From Polaromonas sp. (GTDB taxonomy: Bacteria > Pseudomonadota > Gammaproteobacteria > Burkholderiales > Burkholderiaceae_C), in NCBI GenBank assembly GCA_025352405.1, contig JANXTM010000035.1, positions 1 through 36,162 of the forward strand: 36,162 nucleotides of DNA, in the 5' to 3' direction. Shown piece after piece: positions 1 to 7,307 of this stretch (the first letter of the stretch is position 1; every line of letters starts with the position of its first letter). Position numbers and translations under genes: made by a program. The notes below the pieces were generated by a model, which saw only the letters and a list, made by a program, of their open reading frames with translations, was not told the DNA's origin and did not search any database.

Positions 1-233
1 GAGCGCCAGTCCCTGGCTACCGATGTCACCACGACGTCCTGACTTCCATTTGCGAGCAGTTGTACCTGGCAGCGCTTGTCGATACCGCCGCGCGGGCCAT
101 TTACATCAGACAAGACCACTTTCACACGCGGTACTAGCCAAGACAGGCGGCGCATGGAAAACCGTACGCGACGCTCTGCAAATGCGCGCATCTCAGCGGC
201 TTGGGGATCAGGGGATTCGACAATGACTTGCAT
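1..233 (-). CDS. HPF/RaiA-like ribosome-associated protein (partial, 3' end outside window)
   Basis: The first 77 codons are present on the minus strand, starting at ATG 231-233 with GAAGG a few bases upstream; the gene leaves the window on the left. The peptide begins MQVIVESPDPQ and contains R-R-V-R-F-S-M-R-R-L followed by V-V-L-S-D-V-N-G-P-R-G-G-I-D-K-R-C, the pattern of short HPF/S30AE-like proteins of Burkholderiales. Members of this family bind the 30S subunit and favour ribosome hibernation or dimerisation; that role is known for the family and inferred here. It is divergent from nhaR across an AT-rich 147-bp gap. The assignment rests on pattern recall of a truncated protein. Confidence 0.7.
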   Translation of the reverse strand, partial: MQVIVESPDPQAAEMRAFAERRVRFSMRRLSWLVPRVKVVLSDVNGPRGGIDKRCQVQLLANGSQDVVVTSVARDWR

Positions 234-353
234 GACAGGCCTTCGTTTAAGTGAACAAGCCCCGAGATTACGCGGTTAAATCATTCCTTAAAAGAAGACA
301 ATATAGAAAATATAGTTCCAAAAAAACTGACTAATATATATTTATATCAAGCT

Positions 354-380
354 ACCAACCCACCAACCAACCCACCCACC
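354..380 (+). promoter_or_regulatory. G/T-free A/C-only leader abutting the nhaR start, no Shine-Dalgarno
   Basis: The 27 bases immediately before the nhaR ATG consist only of A and C, in ACC/AACC/ACCC units, preceded by AT-rich DNA (about 295-350). There is no purine-rich ribosome binding site. Such a tract would be unstructured in RNA; initiation by an SD-independent route is an inference. Confidence 0.5.
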
Positions 381-1265
381 ATGAACACCTCTTTCAGTTA
401 CCGGCATCTGTATTATTTTTGGGTAGTGGCCAAAGAAGGCGGCATGACCCGCGCCGCCGACCGGCTGGACATGGCGGTGCAAACTGTTAGTACGCAGGTG
501 CGTGAGCTGGAACGCTCACTCGGTTACGCACTGCTTAAACCGTCTGGACGCGGTGTTACGCTGACGGACGCCGGTGTAGCGGCCATGCGCCAGGCCGAGC
601 AGATATTTCAGCTTGGTGAACAACTGCCGGACGTGTTGCGGGATGCTGTTGGCCCTCACGCCGTGCGGCTGGCAGTCGGCATATCCGAGGGTTTGTCAAA
701 GCTCGCAGTCAGGCGCCTGATGCAGCCTGTGATGGCCTCCCCCAACCTGCGCCTGATTTGCGACGAAGACGAATTTGACGATCTTCTGGGTGACTTGGCA
801 CTGCACCGCCTTGATGTCGTGTTGGCCGACAGGGCAGCGCCGAACAACCCCAACCTCAAGGTGTACAGCCACTCATTGGGGGTGTCCAGGCTGGCCTGGT
901 ACGCGCCGCCGTCGCTGGCTGCAGCTGCACGCAAAGGCTTTCCGCAGTCGCTGGCCAAAGTTCCGGTGTTGCTGCCCACCGCCCACGCTGCCGTGCGGGT
1001 ACGCATAGACCAGTGGTTTGACCGCATGGGCATCAAGCCCCATGTGGTCGGTGAGTTTGAGGACAGCGCTTTGCTAAAAACCTTTGGGGCCGCTGGCATG
1101 GGTGTTTTTCTGGCGGCCGAGCTGGTACACGACGACCTGACCACACGCTACAACGTCCGGCGCGTGGGCACCTGCGATGGGGTTGAAGAGCACTTTTATG
1201 CCATCGCCGCACAAAAGAAAATAGTGCATCCGCTGGTGCAAAAACTACTGACAGGCACGCATTGA
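381..1265 (+). CDS. nhaR: NhaR-like LysR-family transcriptional regulator
   Basis: This 294-residue LysR-type regulator opens with YRHLYYFWVVAKEGGMTRAA, closely matching E. coli NhaR (YNHLYYFWHVYKEGS). The winged helix-turn-helix spans about residues 6-65, and the co-inducer domain about 90-290. Conserved NhaR-like segments include GEFEDSALLKTFGAAG and the C-terminal EEHFYAIAAQKKIVHPLVQK. In E. coli NhaR activates the Na+/H+ antiporter gene nhaA; no antiporter gene lies in this window, so the target here is unknown. The ATG at 381 is the only sensible start even though no Shine-Dalgarno precedes it. Divergent from the HPF-like gene. Confidence 0.85.
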   Translation: MNTSFSYRHLYYFWVVAKEGGMTRAADRLDMAVQTVSTQVRELERSLGYALLKPSGRGVTLTDAGVAAMRQAEQIFQLGEQLPDVLRDAVGPHAVRLAVGISEGLSKLAVRRLMQPVMASPNLRLICDEDEFDDLLGDLALHRLDVVLADRAAPNNPNLKVYSHSLGVSRLAWYAPPSLAAAARKGFPQSLAKVPVLLPTAHAAVRVRIDQWFDRMGIKPHVVGEFEDSALLKTFGAAGMGVFLAAELVHDDLTTRYNVRRVGTCDGVEEHFYAIAAQKKIVHPLVQKLLTGTH

Positions 1266-1409
1266 AAGCTTTGGCGTGTCAACGCAGGCAGGTCGCGTGA
1301 GTCATTTTTTCCAGCGTCGGCTTGAAGACTGCAACCCTGCCGCAGACCATGCTGCTCAAGCTGGCCAGGTCCCGCTAGCCGGCGTAATCACCGCACGCGG
1401 CGAGCTGGC

Positions 1410-2396
1410 TCACAGCTTTCCGGCGTTGCCCGGCTTGTTTGCCGCGGTGCGCTTGTCTGGCCGGGGAATTTTTTTGAACTTAATCAGGCGGTTGGTTTCA
1501 ATCAGGTCTTTTTTGACCTGGCGCTCGGCATCCAGCACCTCGCCGGCCGCCATCCAGAGAGCAAACTCCTGCGGCGTCTCCAGCGTGATGCGGCCCAGGG
1601 TGGCAGCACGGAATTCGTACATCACGATTTCAGCGGCTTTTTGCAAGTTGACGCGGCCCTTGGTCAGCACGGCGCCACGTTTGCGACCGATTTCTTCAAG
1701 TAGTTGCTCGTCGGTGGCATCGGCTGTTACCTCAACCTTGTAACGCGCCTCCAGCATGGCGGGGTAATGGGGAATCAAATAGTCCAGCAGTTCGAGTGCC
1801 ACCTCTTCTTCATCAAAGGCATTGCGGCCAATTGCACCGCTGGCGGCCAGGTTGTAGCCGCTTTTGGCCGCGATAATGCGCGGCCACAGCATGCCCGGCG
1901 TGTCCCACAGATAAAAACCGTCGGCCAGCACAATGCGCTGCTCGATTTTAGTGATGCCGGCCTCGTCACCGGTTTTGGTTGCGCGCTTGCCTGTCAGCGT
2001 ATTGATGAGTGTGGATTTGCCAACGTTGGGAATACCGCAAATCAGCACCCGCATCGGCTTGACCATGCTGCCGCGCAGCGGTGCCAGGGCATGACAGGCG
2101 TCAATCAGGCGACGGGCAGGTGCGGTCTCGCTGGCATCGAGCTCAATCGCGCGGGTGGCTGGCAAGGCGTTGTAATGCGCCAGCCACATCGCCGTGATGG
2201 CCGGGTCGGCCAGGTCCTGTTTGTTCAACACCTTGAGCGCGGGCCTGGAGCCTGTCAGCTCGGCCAGCATCGGGTTGGCGCTCGATCCGGGCAGACGGGC
2301 ATCGAGCAGCTCGATCACCACATCAATTTCCTTGATACGCTCACTGATGGCTTTTTTGGTCAAAAACATATGACCCGGAAACCACTGAATAGCCAT
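1410..2396 (-). CDS. rbgA: RbgA/YlqF-type circularly permuted ribosome-assembly GTPase
   Basis: The GTPase motifs occur in permuted order: G4 NKQD near residue 58, then G1 GIPNVGKST near 120-128, then G3 DTPG near 164. This is diagnostic of the YlqF/RbgA/YawG group, which acts in large-subunit ribosome maturation. The chosen ATG (2394-2396) gives the family-typical beginning MAIQWFPGHM, with AAGAAAG about 8 bases upstream. A TTG at 2435 in the same frame would add 13 residues (MSKPAPNIRKNVQ) but is less typical. Length 328 aa. The C-terminal tail ends in a Lys/Pro-rich segment that may bind RNA. Divergent from the small membrane-protein gene that begins at 2553. Confidence 0.93.
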   Translation of the reverse strand: MAIQWFPGHMFLTKKAISERIKEIDVVIELLDARLPGSSANPMLAELTGSRPALKVLNKQDLADPAITAMWLAHYNALPATRAIELDASETAPARRLIDACHALAPLRGSMVKPMRVLICGIPNVGKSTLINTLTGKRATKTGDEAGITKIEQRIVLADGFYLWDTPGMLWPRIIAAKSGYNLAASGAIGRNAFDEEEVALELLDYLIPHYPAMLEARYKVEVTADATDEQLLEEIGRKRGAVLTKGRVNLQKAAEIVMYEFRAATLGRITLETPQEFALWMAAGEVLDAERQVKKDLIETNRLIKFKKIPRPDKRTAANKPGNAGKL

Positions 2397-2552
2397 CTGA
2401 ACGTTCTTTCTTATGTTGGGGGCGGGTTTTGACAACGCTGCTGAAGGGTGCGCGTCCTGCGTCAGTGCGCCGTGTTGACAAGCCGTATTATCGAGTCTTC
2501 ATCCATTGCACCATTGCGGCCGCACAAGCGTGCGTCGCCCATACGCCACACC

Positions 2553-2822
2553 ATGCCCTTGCCTGCTGCCCCAAAAAACCAACCCAACAGCAGCCAGAAC
2601 CGCAATAAATTGGCGCAGGCTAACAACGAGTTGCTGTTCAAAGGCGTCTTATGCATCCTGATCGGGTTGGGCGTGCTGCTCTCGCCTTACTTCATCACCT
2701 CGCCCGGCATGCAGGGCATCGTTGCTCAATCCGCGCTGGTGGGCTGGTTTGCATTGGTACTCGGTGTGGCCTTTGCCGGACTTTATGTTTGGCGGCGCAT
2801 TGCCTCAAAAACTCCTCCCTGA
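2553..2822 (+). CDS. Small two-helix membrane protein, function unknown
   Basis: An 89-residue protein starting at ATG 2553 (MPLPAAPKNQ). After a polar, Asn/Gln-rich N-terminus come two hydrophobic segments, about residues 29-47 (LLFKGVLCILIGLGVLL) and 58-80 (QSALVGWFALVLGVAFAGLYVW), then a short basic tail. This predicts an inner-membrane hairpin. The frame remains open upstream to a GTG at 2448, but that extension is not hydrophobic and has no good ribosome site. The next gene starts 10 bases after the stop, so the two are probably co-transcribed. I recognise no characterised family. Confidence 0.65.
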   Translation: MPLPAAPKNQPNSSQNRNKLAQANNELLFKGVLCILIGLGVLLSPYFITSPGMQGIVAQSALVGWFALVLGVAFAGLYVWRRIASKTPP

Positions 2823-2832
2823 GCGCGCAGTG

Positions 2833-3063
2833 ATGCCGGACAACCCGGAAAGCCCAAACACCCAAACCCATGGAGACCCCCTGCGGATTCGGGTGCAAAT
2901 GCTGCAGCAGCGCGCACGCCAGGCCGGGCTTGCCCTGAGGGCACTGCCTCCGCTGCCAACAAGCTGCTGCGGGCGCGGCTGCAATGGCTGCGTCTGGGAG
3001 AGCTACTTCAAAGCGCTGGACGACTGGTGCGAAGAAGCTGCGCAGGCAATACTATTTATTTGA
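2833..3063 (+). CDS. Oxidoreductase-like-domain small cysteine-rich protein
   Basis: A 76-residue protein from ATG 2833. The C-terminal half carries PLPTSCCGRGCNGCVWESYF followed by KALDDWCEEA. This CC-x3-C-x2-CVW pattern resembles the short 'oxidoreductase-like' domain found alone in many proteobacteria and fused in some eukaryotic proteins; its biochemical role is not established. The clustered cysteines suggest metal or redox binding (inference). The coding sequence ends inside a dispersed intergenic repeat: its last codons (encoding I-L-F-I) and TGA 3061-3063 are repeat-derived. Convergent with gshA. Confidence 0.7.
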   Translation: MPDNPESPNTQTHGDPLRIRVQMLQQRARQAGLALRALPPLPTSCCGRGCNGCVWESYFKALDDWCEEAAQAILFI

Positions 3064-3105
3064 TAGCAAATAGCCCTCGTGTTTACTGTCGAAGAGGGTT
3101 TTTCG
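3052..3105 (+). repeat. Dispersed CTAT-N7-ATAG repeat, copy 1, at a convergent gene junction
   Basis: CTAT (3052-3055), a 7-base spacer and ATAG (3063-3066), followed by a TAGCCCTCGTGTTT segment that resembles TAGCCCCCGTATTT of the other copies. It lies between the oxidoreductase-like gene and gshA, which converge here, and supplies the stop codon of the former. Confidence 0.65.
3074..3103 (+). terminator. Candidate intrinsic terminator inside repeat copy 1
   Basis: CCCTC (3074-3078) pairs with GAGGG (3094-3098) across a 15-base loop and is followed directly by TTTTT (3099-3103). It lies 11 bases after the stop of the oxidoreductase-like gene. The stem is short and the loop long, so it may be weak. 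Confidence 0.4.
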
Positions 3106-3202
3106 CCATTACACATCACGACTGGCTCCTGAGGCGCAACGGCATGCTTGCCGGGCAATGCCGGTAACACGGCTGTCCCTCAAACCCTTCAGATCCCTGC
3201 TT

Positions 3203-4810
3203 TCAGGCAGACACCGCTTGGCGCGCGGGCATCCCTAGCCGGTCAGCCGCCACATACTGCTGACGGTAGACCTCAAACGGCATGCTGTCGAGCGCTTCGA
3301 TTTCTTTCTGCGCAGCCACCGACTGTTGGCTAAGCGCCGTGAAATGGGCATGCAAGGCATCCGTGTAAGGCAAGGCTTGTAGCGCGGCCTGGGTGGTTGC
3401 AGACTGGGTGCGTACAAAGCTGACGAAAGAGTTCTCATGGTCTTTGGCCATGACAGCAAGTACCCGCGCAGACGGCAGTGTGCTGGCATCACGCAGGCCA
3501 GCCCTGGCCGCCTCCAGCGCTTGCGCGTAGTGGGCGTCGCCGTGCGCGGCATCAAGTGCGGAGGCGATCTGCTCACATTCAGCCACGATTTCAAGCCCCC
3601 AATCGGGCAGCGCCATCTGGTCGTCACCGCGCTCCAGCAGCAAGCCGGGTTCACGCCCACGGGCCGCCGTACGGTGCTGGTTACGCCCGAGGGCGGCGAT
3701 TTCCTGCGGCGTATCGGGCGGGCTGTCGGTGAGCAGGCAATGCAGCAAAAACATATCCAGAAAACGCATGGTCTGCGCGGTGATGCCGACGGGGATAAAC
3801 GGGTCCAGGTCCATCAAGCGCACCTCGATGTATTCGACGCCGCGTTCGCGCAGGGCGTGCAGCGGACGCTCGCCAGGGAAGATCACGCGTTTGGGGCGAA
3901 TGGTGCCGTAGAACTCGTTTTCAATCTGCAGCAAGGTGGTCGCCAACTGGTTGTAATCACCGCCGGGGTTACGAATACCAACCGCCTCATAGGCCGGGTA
4001 GGCACGCGTCAACGCGTCTTGCAGCGATGCGCCATAGCCCTCCAGGCTGTTGTAACTGACGGCCAGCGAGGCCTGCGCGTCGCTCTGGTAGCCCAGGCGG
4101 CCCATGCGCAGCGACGTGCCATGCGGCATGTACATGGTGTGGTCAGTGAGCTTTTGCAGTTCGTGCTGGCGGCCCGCCACAAAGGTTGAACACACCGCAG
4201 GCGATGCGCCAAACAGGTAGAGCAGCAAAAACGCCTGCCGGCGAAAGTTGCGGATCAGGCCAAAGTACTGTTCGCTGGTCACGTCCGGGAACGACCAGTT
4301 GTAGTGAATGCCCGAAATGGTCTGCATGCGCCGCCCGTAACGGTGGCCCAGACCCATGCGGTAAACACTTTTGGCACGCCCGACATTGGACGAGCCAAAG
4401 CGCGCGATTGGAATCGTCTCATCGGTCGGCAAGCCACAAGGCATGCTCGACACCCACAGCATATCGTCGCCGATGTCTTTCATGCTGCGGTAGGTGAACT
4501 GGTGGATCTGGGTGAGTTCGTCGATGGCAGCCTCCACGCTGGCATGCGCGCCGGTCACCAGCTCGACCTGCGATTCGCTGAAATCAGTGGTGATGCTGGG
4601 GTGCGTCAGGGCCGAGCCCAGAGCTGCCGGATGTGGCGTCAGGGCCAGGCCGCCCGCAGGCTGGGCGCGCAGGCTTTCTTTTTCAATGCCGCGGCGCATG
4701 GCCTTCAGGCGTTCTGGCGCAATGGATTTCAGGCGCTCTTGCAATCGGGACGGTGAGGCTGGGGCTGGCCCATGGTGGGGGGTGCTCGCTGGCGTGGACG
4801 ATGGGTTCAT
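3203..4810 (-). CDS. gshA: Glutamate-cysteine ligase (gamma-glutamylcysteine synthetase)
   Basis: The 535-residue product matches the E. coli-type (class I) GshA that joins glutamate to cysteine with ATP, the first step of glutathione synthesis. Visible signatures: GIEKESLR (residues 41-48), HPAALGSALTH (60-70), TTDFSESQVELVTG (74-87), MPCGLP, RYGRRMQTISGIHYNWSF and a central YIEVRLMDLDPF. E. coli GshA is 518 residues; the extra length here is mostly a Pro/Ser/Thr-rich N-terminal 20 residues. Start ATG 4808-4810 is weakly supported by its upstream sequence, and a shorter N-terminus is possible. Transcribed toward the oxidoreductase-like gene; no gshB in the window. Confidence 0.95.
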   Translation of the reverse strand: MNPSSTPASTPHHGPAPASPSRLQERLKSIAPERLKAMRRGIEKESLRAQPAGGLALTPHPAALGSALTHPSITTDFSESQVELVTGAHASVEAAIDELTQIHQFTYRSMKDIGDDMLWVSSMPCGLPTDETIPIARFGSSNVGRAKSVYRMGLGHRYGRRMQTISGIHYNWSFPDVTSEQYFGLIRNFRRQAFLLLYLFGASPAVCSTFVAGRQHELQKLTDHTMYMPHGTSLRMGRLGYQSDAQASLAVSYNSLEGYGASLQDALTRAYPAYEAVGIRNPGGDYNQLATTLLQIENEFYGTIRPKRVIFPGERPLHALRERGVEYIEVRLMDLDPFIPVGITAQTMRFLDMFLLHCLLTDSPPDTPQEIAALGRNQHRTAARGREPGLLLERGDDQMALPDWGLEIVAECEQIASALDAAHGDAHYAQALEAARAGLRDASTLPSARVLAVMAKDHENSFVSFVRTQSATTQAALQALPYTDALHAHFTALSQQSVAAQKEIEALDSMPFEVYRQQYVAADRLGMPARQAVSA

Positions 4811-5112
4811 ACGGTCATTTCACAGGTTCTTCAATGGGCTGGAAGGTATCACAGGACAACGGTTCTCGCTGGTGCTGCAGCGGCATAACTGGCATCAAGC
4901 GCGTGCTTCACAAGGGTTGGGGCCATAAACCGGGCTGACAGCACCCTACGCTCCGCCTTTAGGCCACGAACCAAGCCGCATTGGCCAACAATCAGATCGC
5001 TCTTGACTTGCAGACCATCGTGCACGGCCGCAAATATGATTTGTAACATTTAAATTGAAAGTAAACTTATTGCGAGTCAAGTACGAAGCGTCTGGAAAAC
5101 GCATAAAAACCA
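4811..5112. other. 302-bp gap between divergent gshA and hypothetical gene
   Basis: No credible gene on either strand. It should hold the promoters for gshA and the gene at 5113. The last 90 bases become AT-rich, but I cannot place a -35/-10 pair with normal spacing. Confidence 0.4.
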
Positions 5113-5715
5113 ATGAAAACAACACTTCGCAAGCTTTTCGCGCGGCTTTCTGGCGAAGACAAGTCACGCGTCGTACCGAAAAATGCCAAAGAAAACCCAG
5201 CCACCATTCAGGAAGGGTCTGAAAACGGCGTGCGTCGCCATCTTGTGCAGGTATTGTTGCGCGACCTGTTGCGCCGGCACGGCATACCAGCGCTATGGAT
5301 AGACTGCCAGATGATGGTCGTTTCCAGCCGAACCAGGGGTTCGGGCATGTATGTCCGCCTGGTAATTCAGCATTGGGACGAGCGCCTGATGAACTACGCA
5401 TTCGCATTTCAGAAGGAACTGATCGCCGAAATCAGACTGTTTGAACCGCAGTCTGCCACCTGGCTGCACGGAATCTCATGGCAACTGGAGGTTGAAGGCC
5501 GCTGCCCCTACACGACCGTGCCCGGAAAAAGCTTCTGGCTAGAGACAAAGCAAAAACCGGAACAACCCCGTCGTCAAGCCGAACACCAGCTTGAGCCTGA
5601 CAAGCACCTTGAGCTGGAGCGCCTGTTCGCCCTACGCGACCAGGAGCTCAGCGTGCAGGCCGACCAGGACCTGCTTGCCGCTGGCTACGAAAAAACCCAG
5701 CCTGCACCGCTTTGA
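5113..5715 (+). CDS. Conserved-looking hypothetical protein
   Basis: A 200-residue soluble protein starting at ATG 5113. The N-terminus is basic (MKTTLRKLFARLSGEDKSRV). The middle (about 35-140) looks like a compact alpha/beta domain with a short Gly-rich stretch (SSRTRGSGMYVRLVIQHWDE). The C-terminal 55 residues are rich in Gln, Glu, Leu and Arg and probably helical. There is no signal peptide or membrane segment. I do not recognise the family. Upstream spacing to gshA fits a divergent promoter, but no strong Shine-Dalgarno is visible. Convergent with the esterase gene, with repeat copy 2 between them. Confidence 0.7.
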   Translation: MKTTLRKLFARLSGEDKSRVVPKNAKENPATIQEGSENGVRRHLVQVLLRDLLRRHGIPALWIDCQMMVVSSRTRGSGMYVRLVIQHWDERLMNYAFAFQKELIAEIRLFEPQSATWLHGISWQLEVEGRCPYTTVPGKSFWLETKQKPEQPRRQAEHQLEPDKHLELERLFALRDQELSVQADQDLLAAGYEKTQPAPL

Positions 5716-5745
5716 GCCCAGGCCAGCAACATAGCACGAACCTAT

Positions 5746-5815
5746 AATTTACTATGTTTTCGATAGCGTCTAGCCCCCGTATTTGTTGCCTAAAACACAT
5801 TTTTTACTGCAATTA
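5746..5815 (+). repeat. Dispersed CTAT-N7-ATAG repeat, copy 2, at a convergent gene junction
   Basis: CTAT (5752-5755), 7-base spacer, ATAG (5763-5766), then CTAGCCCCCGTATTT and TGCC, ending in a T6 run near 5800. It occupies most of the gap between the convergent hypothetical gene (ends 5715) and esterase gene (ends 5821). Confidence 0.75.
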
Positions 5816-5820
5816 CCGAA

Positions 5821-6492
5821 TTAGGCCAGCACGCGCTGCAGCCATTGCGCCAGATCGGTGATTTCTTGTGGGCACACCGAGTGCTCCATCGGGTAGTCGT
5901 GCCAGTCCACCGCATAACCCATGGTCTTGAGTGCATCGCGTGACGCGGTAGCGCGCGGCAGCGTGACCACGCCGTCACGCGTACCGTGGCCCATAAAAAT
6001 CGGCGTCTGCAGGCTGGCCGGGCTGCGTTCTGCAGCAGTTTTATCCGCCAGCGGCAAATAACCGGACATACCCACAATACCCGCTAGCGGCTCGGCATGG
6101 CGCAGACCGACCATCAGCGCCATCGCGCAGCCTTGCGAGAAACCGGCCACCACAATGCGGTTGGCAGGCATACCGCGCGACTTTTCGTGGGCGATCAGCT
6201 CTTCAACCGATGCCTGCGAGCTGCGCAACCCGCCCTCGTCTTCACGCCGGACCAGGTCCGCCGCCAAAATGTCATACCAGGCCGGCATGGCCATGCCGCC
6301 ATTGATGGTCACGGGTATGACGGGCGCAAAAGGAAACAAAAACCGTACTGGGCCAACACCGGACAAATCCAGCTGTTCGGCAATCGGCACAAAGTCGTTA
6401 CCGTCAGCGCCTAGGCCGTGCATGATGATGATGGTGGCAACCGGCTTGTCGCCGGCTTTGCCCGTTTGGGCTTCGAGAACTTGAAGGGTCAT
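5821..6492 (-). CDS. EstB-like carboxylesterase / phospholipase, alpha/beta hydrolase
   Basis: A 223-residue cytoplasmic serine hydrolase of the carboxylesterase/acyl-protein thioesterase group. The oxyanion region is IIIMHGLGADGNDF (21-34). The nucleophile elbow GFSQG places Ser119, GHGTRDGVV places Asp173 and MEHSV places His204, a complete catalytic triad in the expected order. Family members hydrolyse short-chain esters or deacylate lysolipids or proteins; the substrate here is unknown. ATG 6490-6492 was preferred to an in-frame TTG six bases upstream because GAAAG precedes it at a suitable distance and MTLQVLEA suits the family. Confidence 0.92.
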   Translation of the reverse strand: MTLQVLEAQTGKAGDKPVATIIIMHGLGADGNDFVPIAEQLDLSGVGPVRFLFPFAPVIPVTINGGMAMPAWYDILAADLVRREDEGGLRSSQASVEELIAHEKSRGMPANRIVVAGFSQGCAMALMVGLRHAEPLAGIVGMSGYLPLADKTAAERSPASLQTPIFMGHGTRDGVVTLPRATASRDALKTMGYAVDWHDYPMEHSVCPQEITDLAQWLQRVLA

Positions 6493-6711
6493 GTGCAAAT
6501 GCTTTCAGCGCGTGTAGATGGGAGAAGTATGCATCGCCAGCAGTTTAGTAGCGCTCTGGCACAGCCTGATGGCGCCTGACGCAATCGATGGTGCGCAGAC
6601 ATCCGAATCAGACCTACCTGCGTATTCACAAGGCAAGGCGCTAAACCATAGATCACCATGCTGGCGCAATGCCCGTAAATCTGGTTGAATCATCTCTATA
6701 AGGCATTTTTT

Positions 6712-7224
6712 ATGAACACCATGACCACCCGCCCTTTGCATACCTCGTGGCCATGGGCCGCCTACTTGGGACGGCTGCGCGCCAGAGCCCTGTCTGCGCT
6801 GACTATGCTGGCCGCCGTGGGCGTTTTTGGCATACACGCACTGCTGCCGACAGCCCATGCAGCGTCCTTCACCGCAGCCGACGAAAAAAGCGTGCGCGCG
6901 GTGGTTGAGGCGCAACTGGCCGCGCTGGCCAAAGACGATGCCGTCAAGGCTTTTTCGTATGCCGCACCCAACGTCCGCAAGGCCGTTGGCACGGCCAGCC
7001 GTTTTTTGAGCATGGTGCAAAACGACTACCCGGTGGTGTACCGCCCGGCATCGGTAGCGTTCCTCAAGCCAGAGAGCGATGGCGATGAGGTCGTACAGCG
7101 GGTACAAATGCAGGACGCCAGCGGCAACGCGTGGCTGGCCATTTACAGCCTGCATCGGCAAAAGGGCAATCTGTGGCGCATCACAGGCTGCGCGGTGATC
7201 GAAAACAAGGGTCGCATAGCGTGA
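6712..7224 (+). CDS. DUF4864-type exported or membrane-anchored protein
   Basis: A 170-residue protein. ATG 6712 has TAAGG about 9 bases upstream and is preferred to an in-frame TTG at 6685. A basic N-terminus is followed by a hydrophobic segment (about residues 29-49, ALSALTMLAAVGVFGIHALL) and A-H-A-A, a plausible signal peptide cleavage site. The mature part has the DUF4864 look: AVVEAQLAALAKDDAVKAFS, a PNVRKAVGTASRFLSMV segment, and WRITGCAVIE at the end. Such domains share an NTF2/SnoaL-like scaffold, but no function is known. Convergent with norR. Confidence 0.8.
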   Translation: MNTMTTRPLHTSWPWAAYLGRLRARALSALTMLAAVGVFGIHALLPTAHAASFTAADEKSVRAVVEAQLAALAKDDAVKAFSYAAPNVRKAVGTASRFLSMVQNDYPVVYRPASVAFLKPESDGDEVVQRVQMQDASGNAWLAIYSLHRQKGNLWRITGCAVIENKGRIA

Positions 7225-7239
7225 ACTGTCATAACCATT

Positions 7240-7300
7240 TGCTACTATTACGATAGCGCTTAGCCACCGTATTTTCTGCCTCAAAGCCGTTTTTTTATCC
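7240..7300 (+). repeat. Dispersed CTAC-N7-ATAG repeat, copy 3, at a convergent gene junction
   Basis: CTAC (7242-7245), 7-base spacer, ATAG (7253-7256), then TTAGCCACCGTATTTTCTGCC and a T7 run (about 7290-7296). It lies between the convergent DUF4864 gene and norR. Confidence 0.75.
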
Positions 7301-7307
7301 CTAAAAA

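Noticed and set aside
1276..1743. Plus-strand open frame after nhaR
   Set aside because: Mostly antisense to the rbgA 3' end; Ser/Arg-rich with no domain or ribosome site.
4811..5112. TTGACT...TATGAT as a promoter for the hypothetical gene at 5113
   Set aside because: The spacer is about 26 bases, too long for a sigma-70 promoter.
6505..7284. Minus-strand open frame of 259 codons covering the DUF4864 gene
   Set aside because: The plus-strand gene has a signal peptide, ribosome site and a family pattern; the antisense product is Cys/Arg/Gly-rich without structure.
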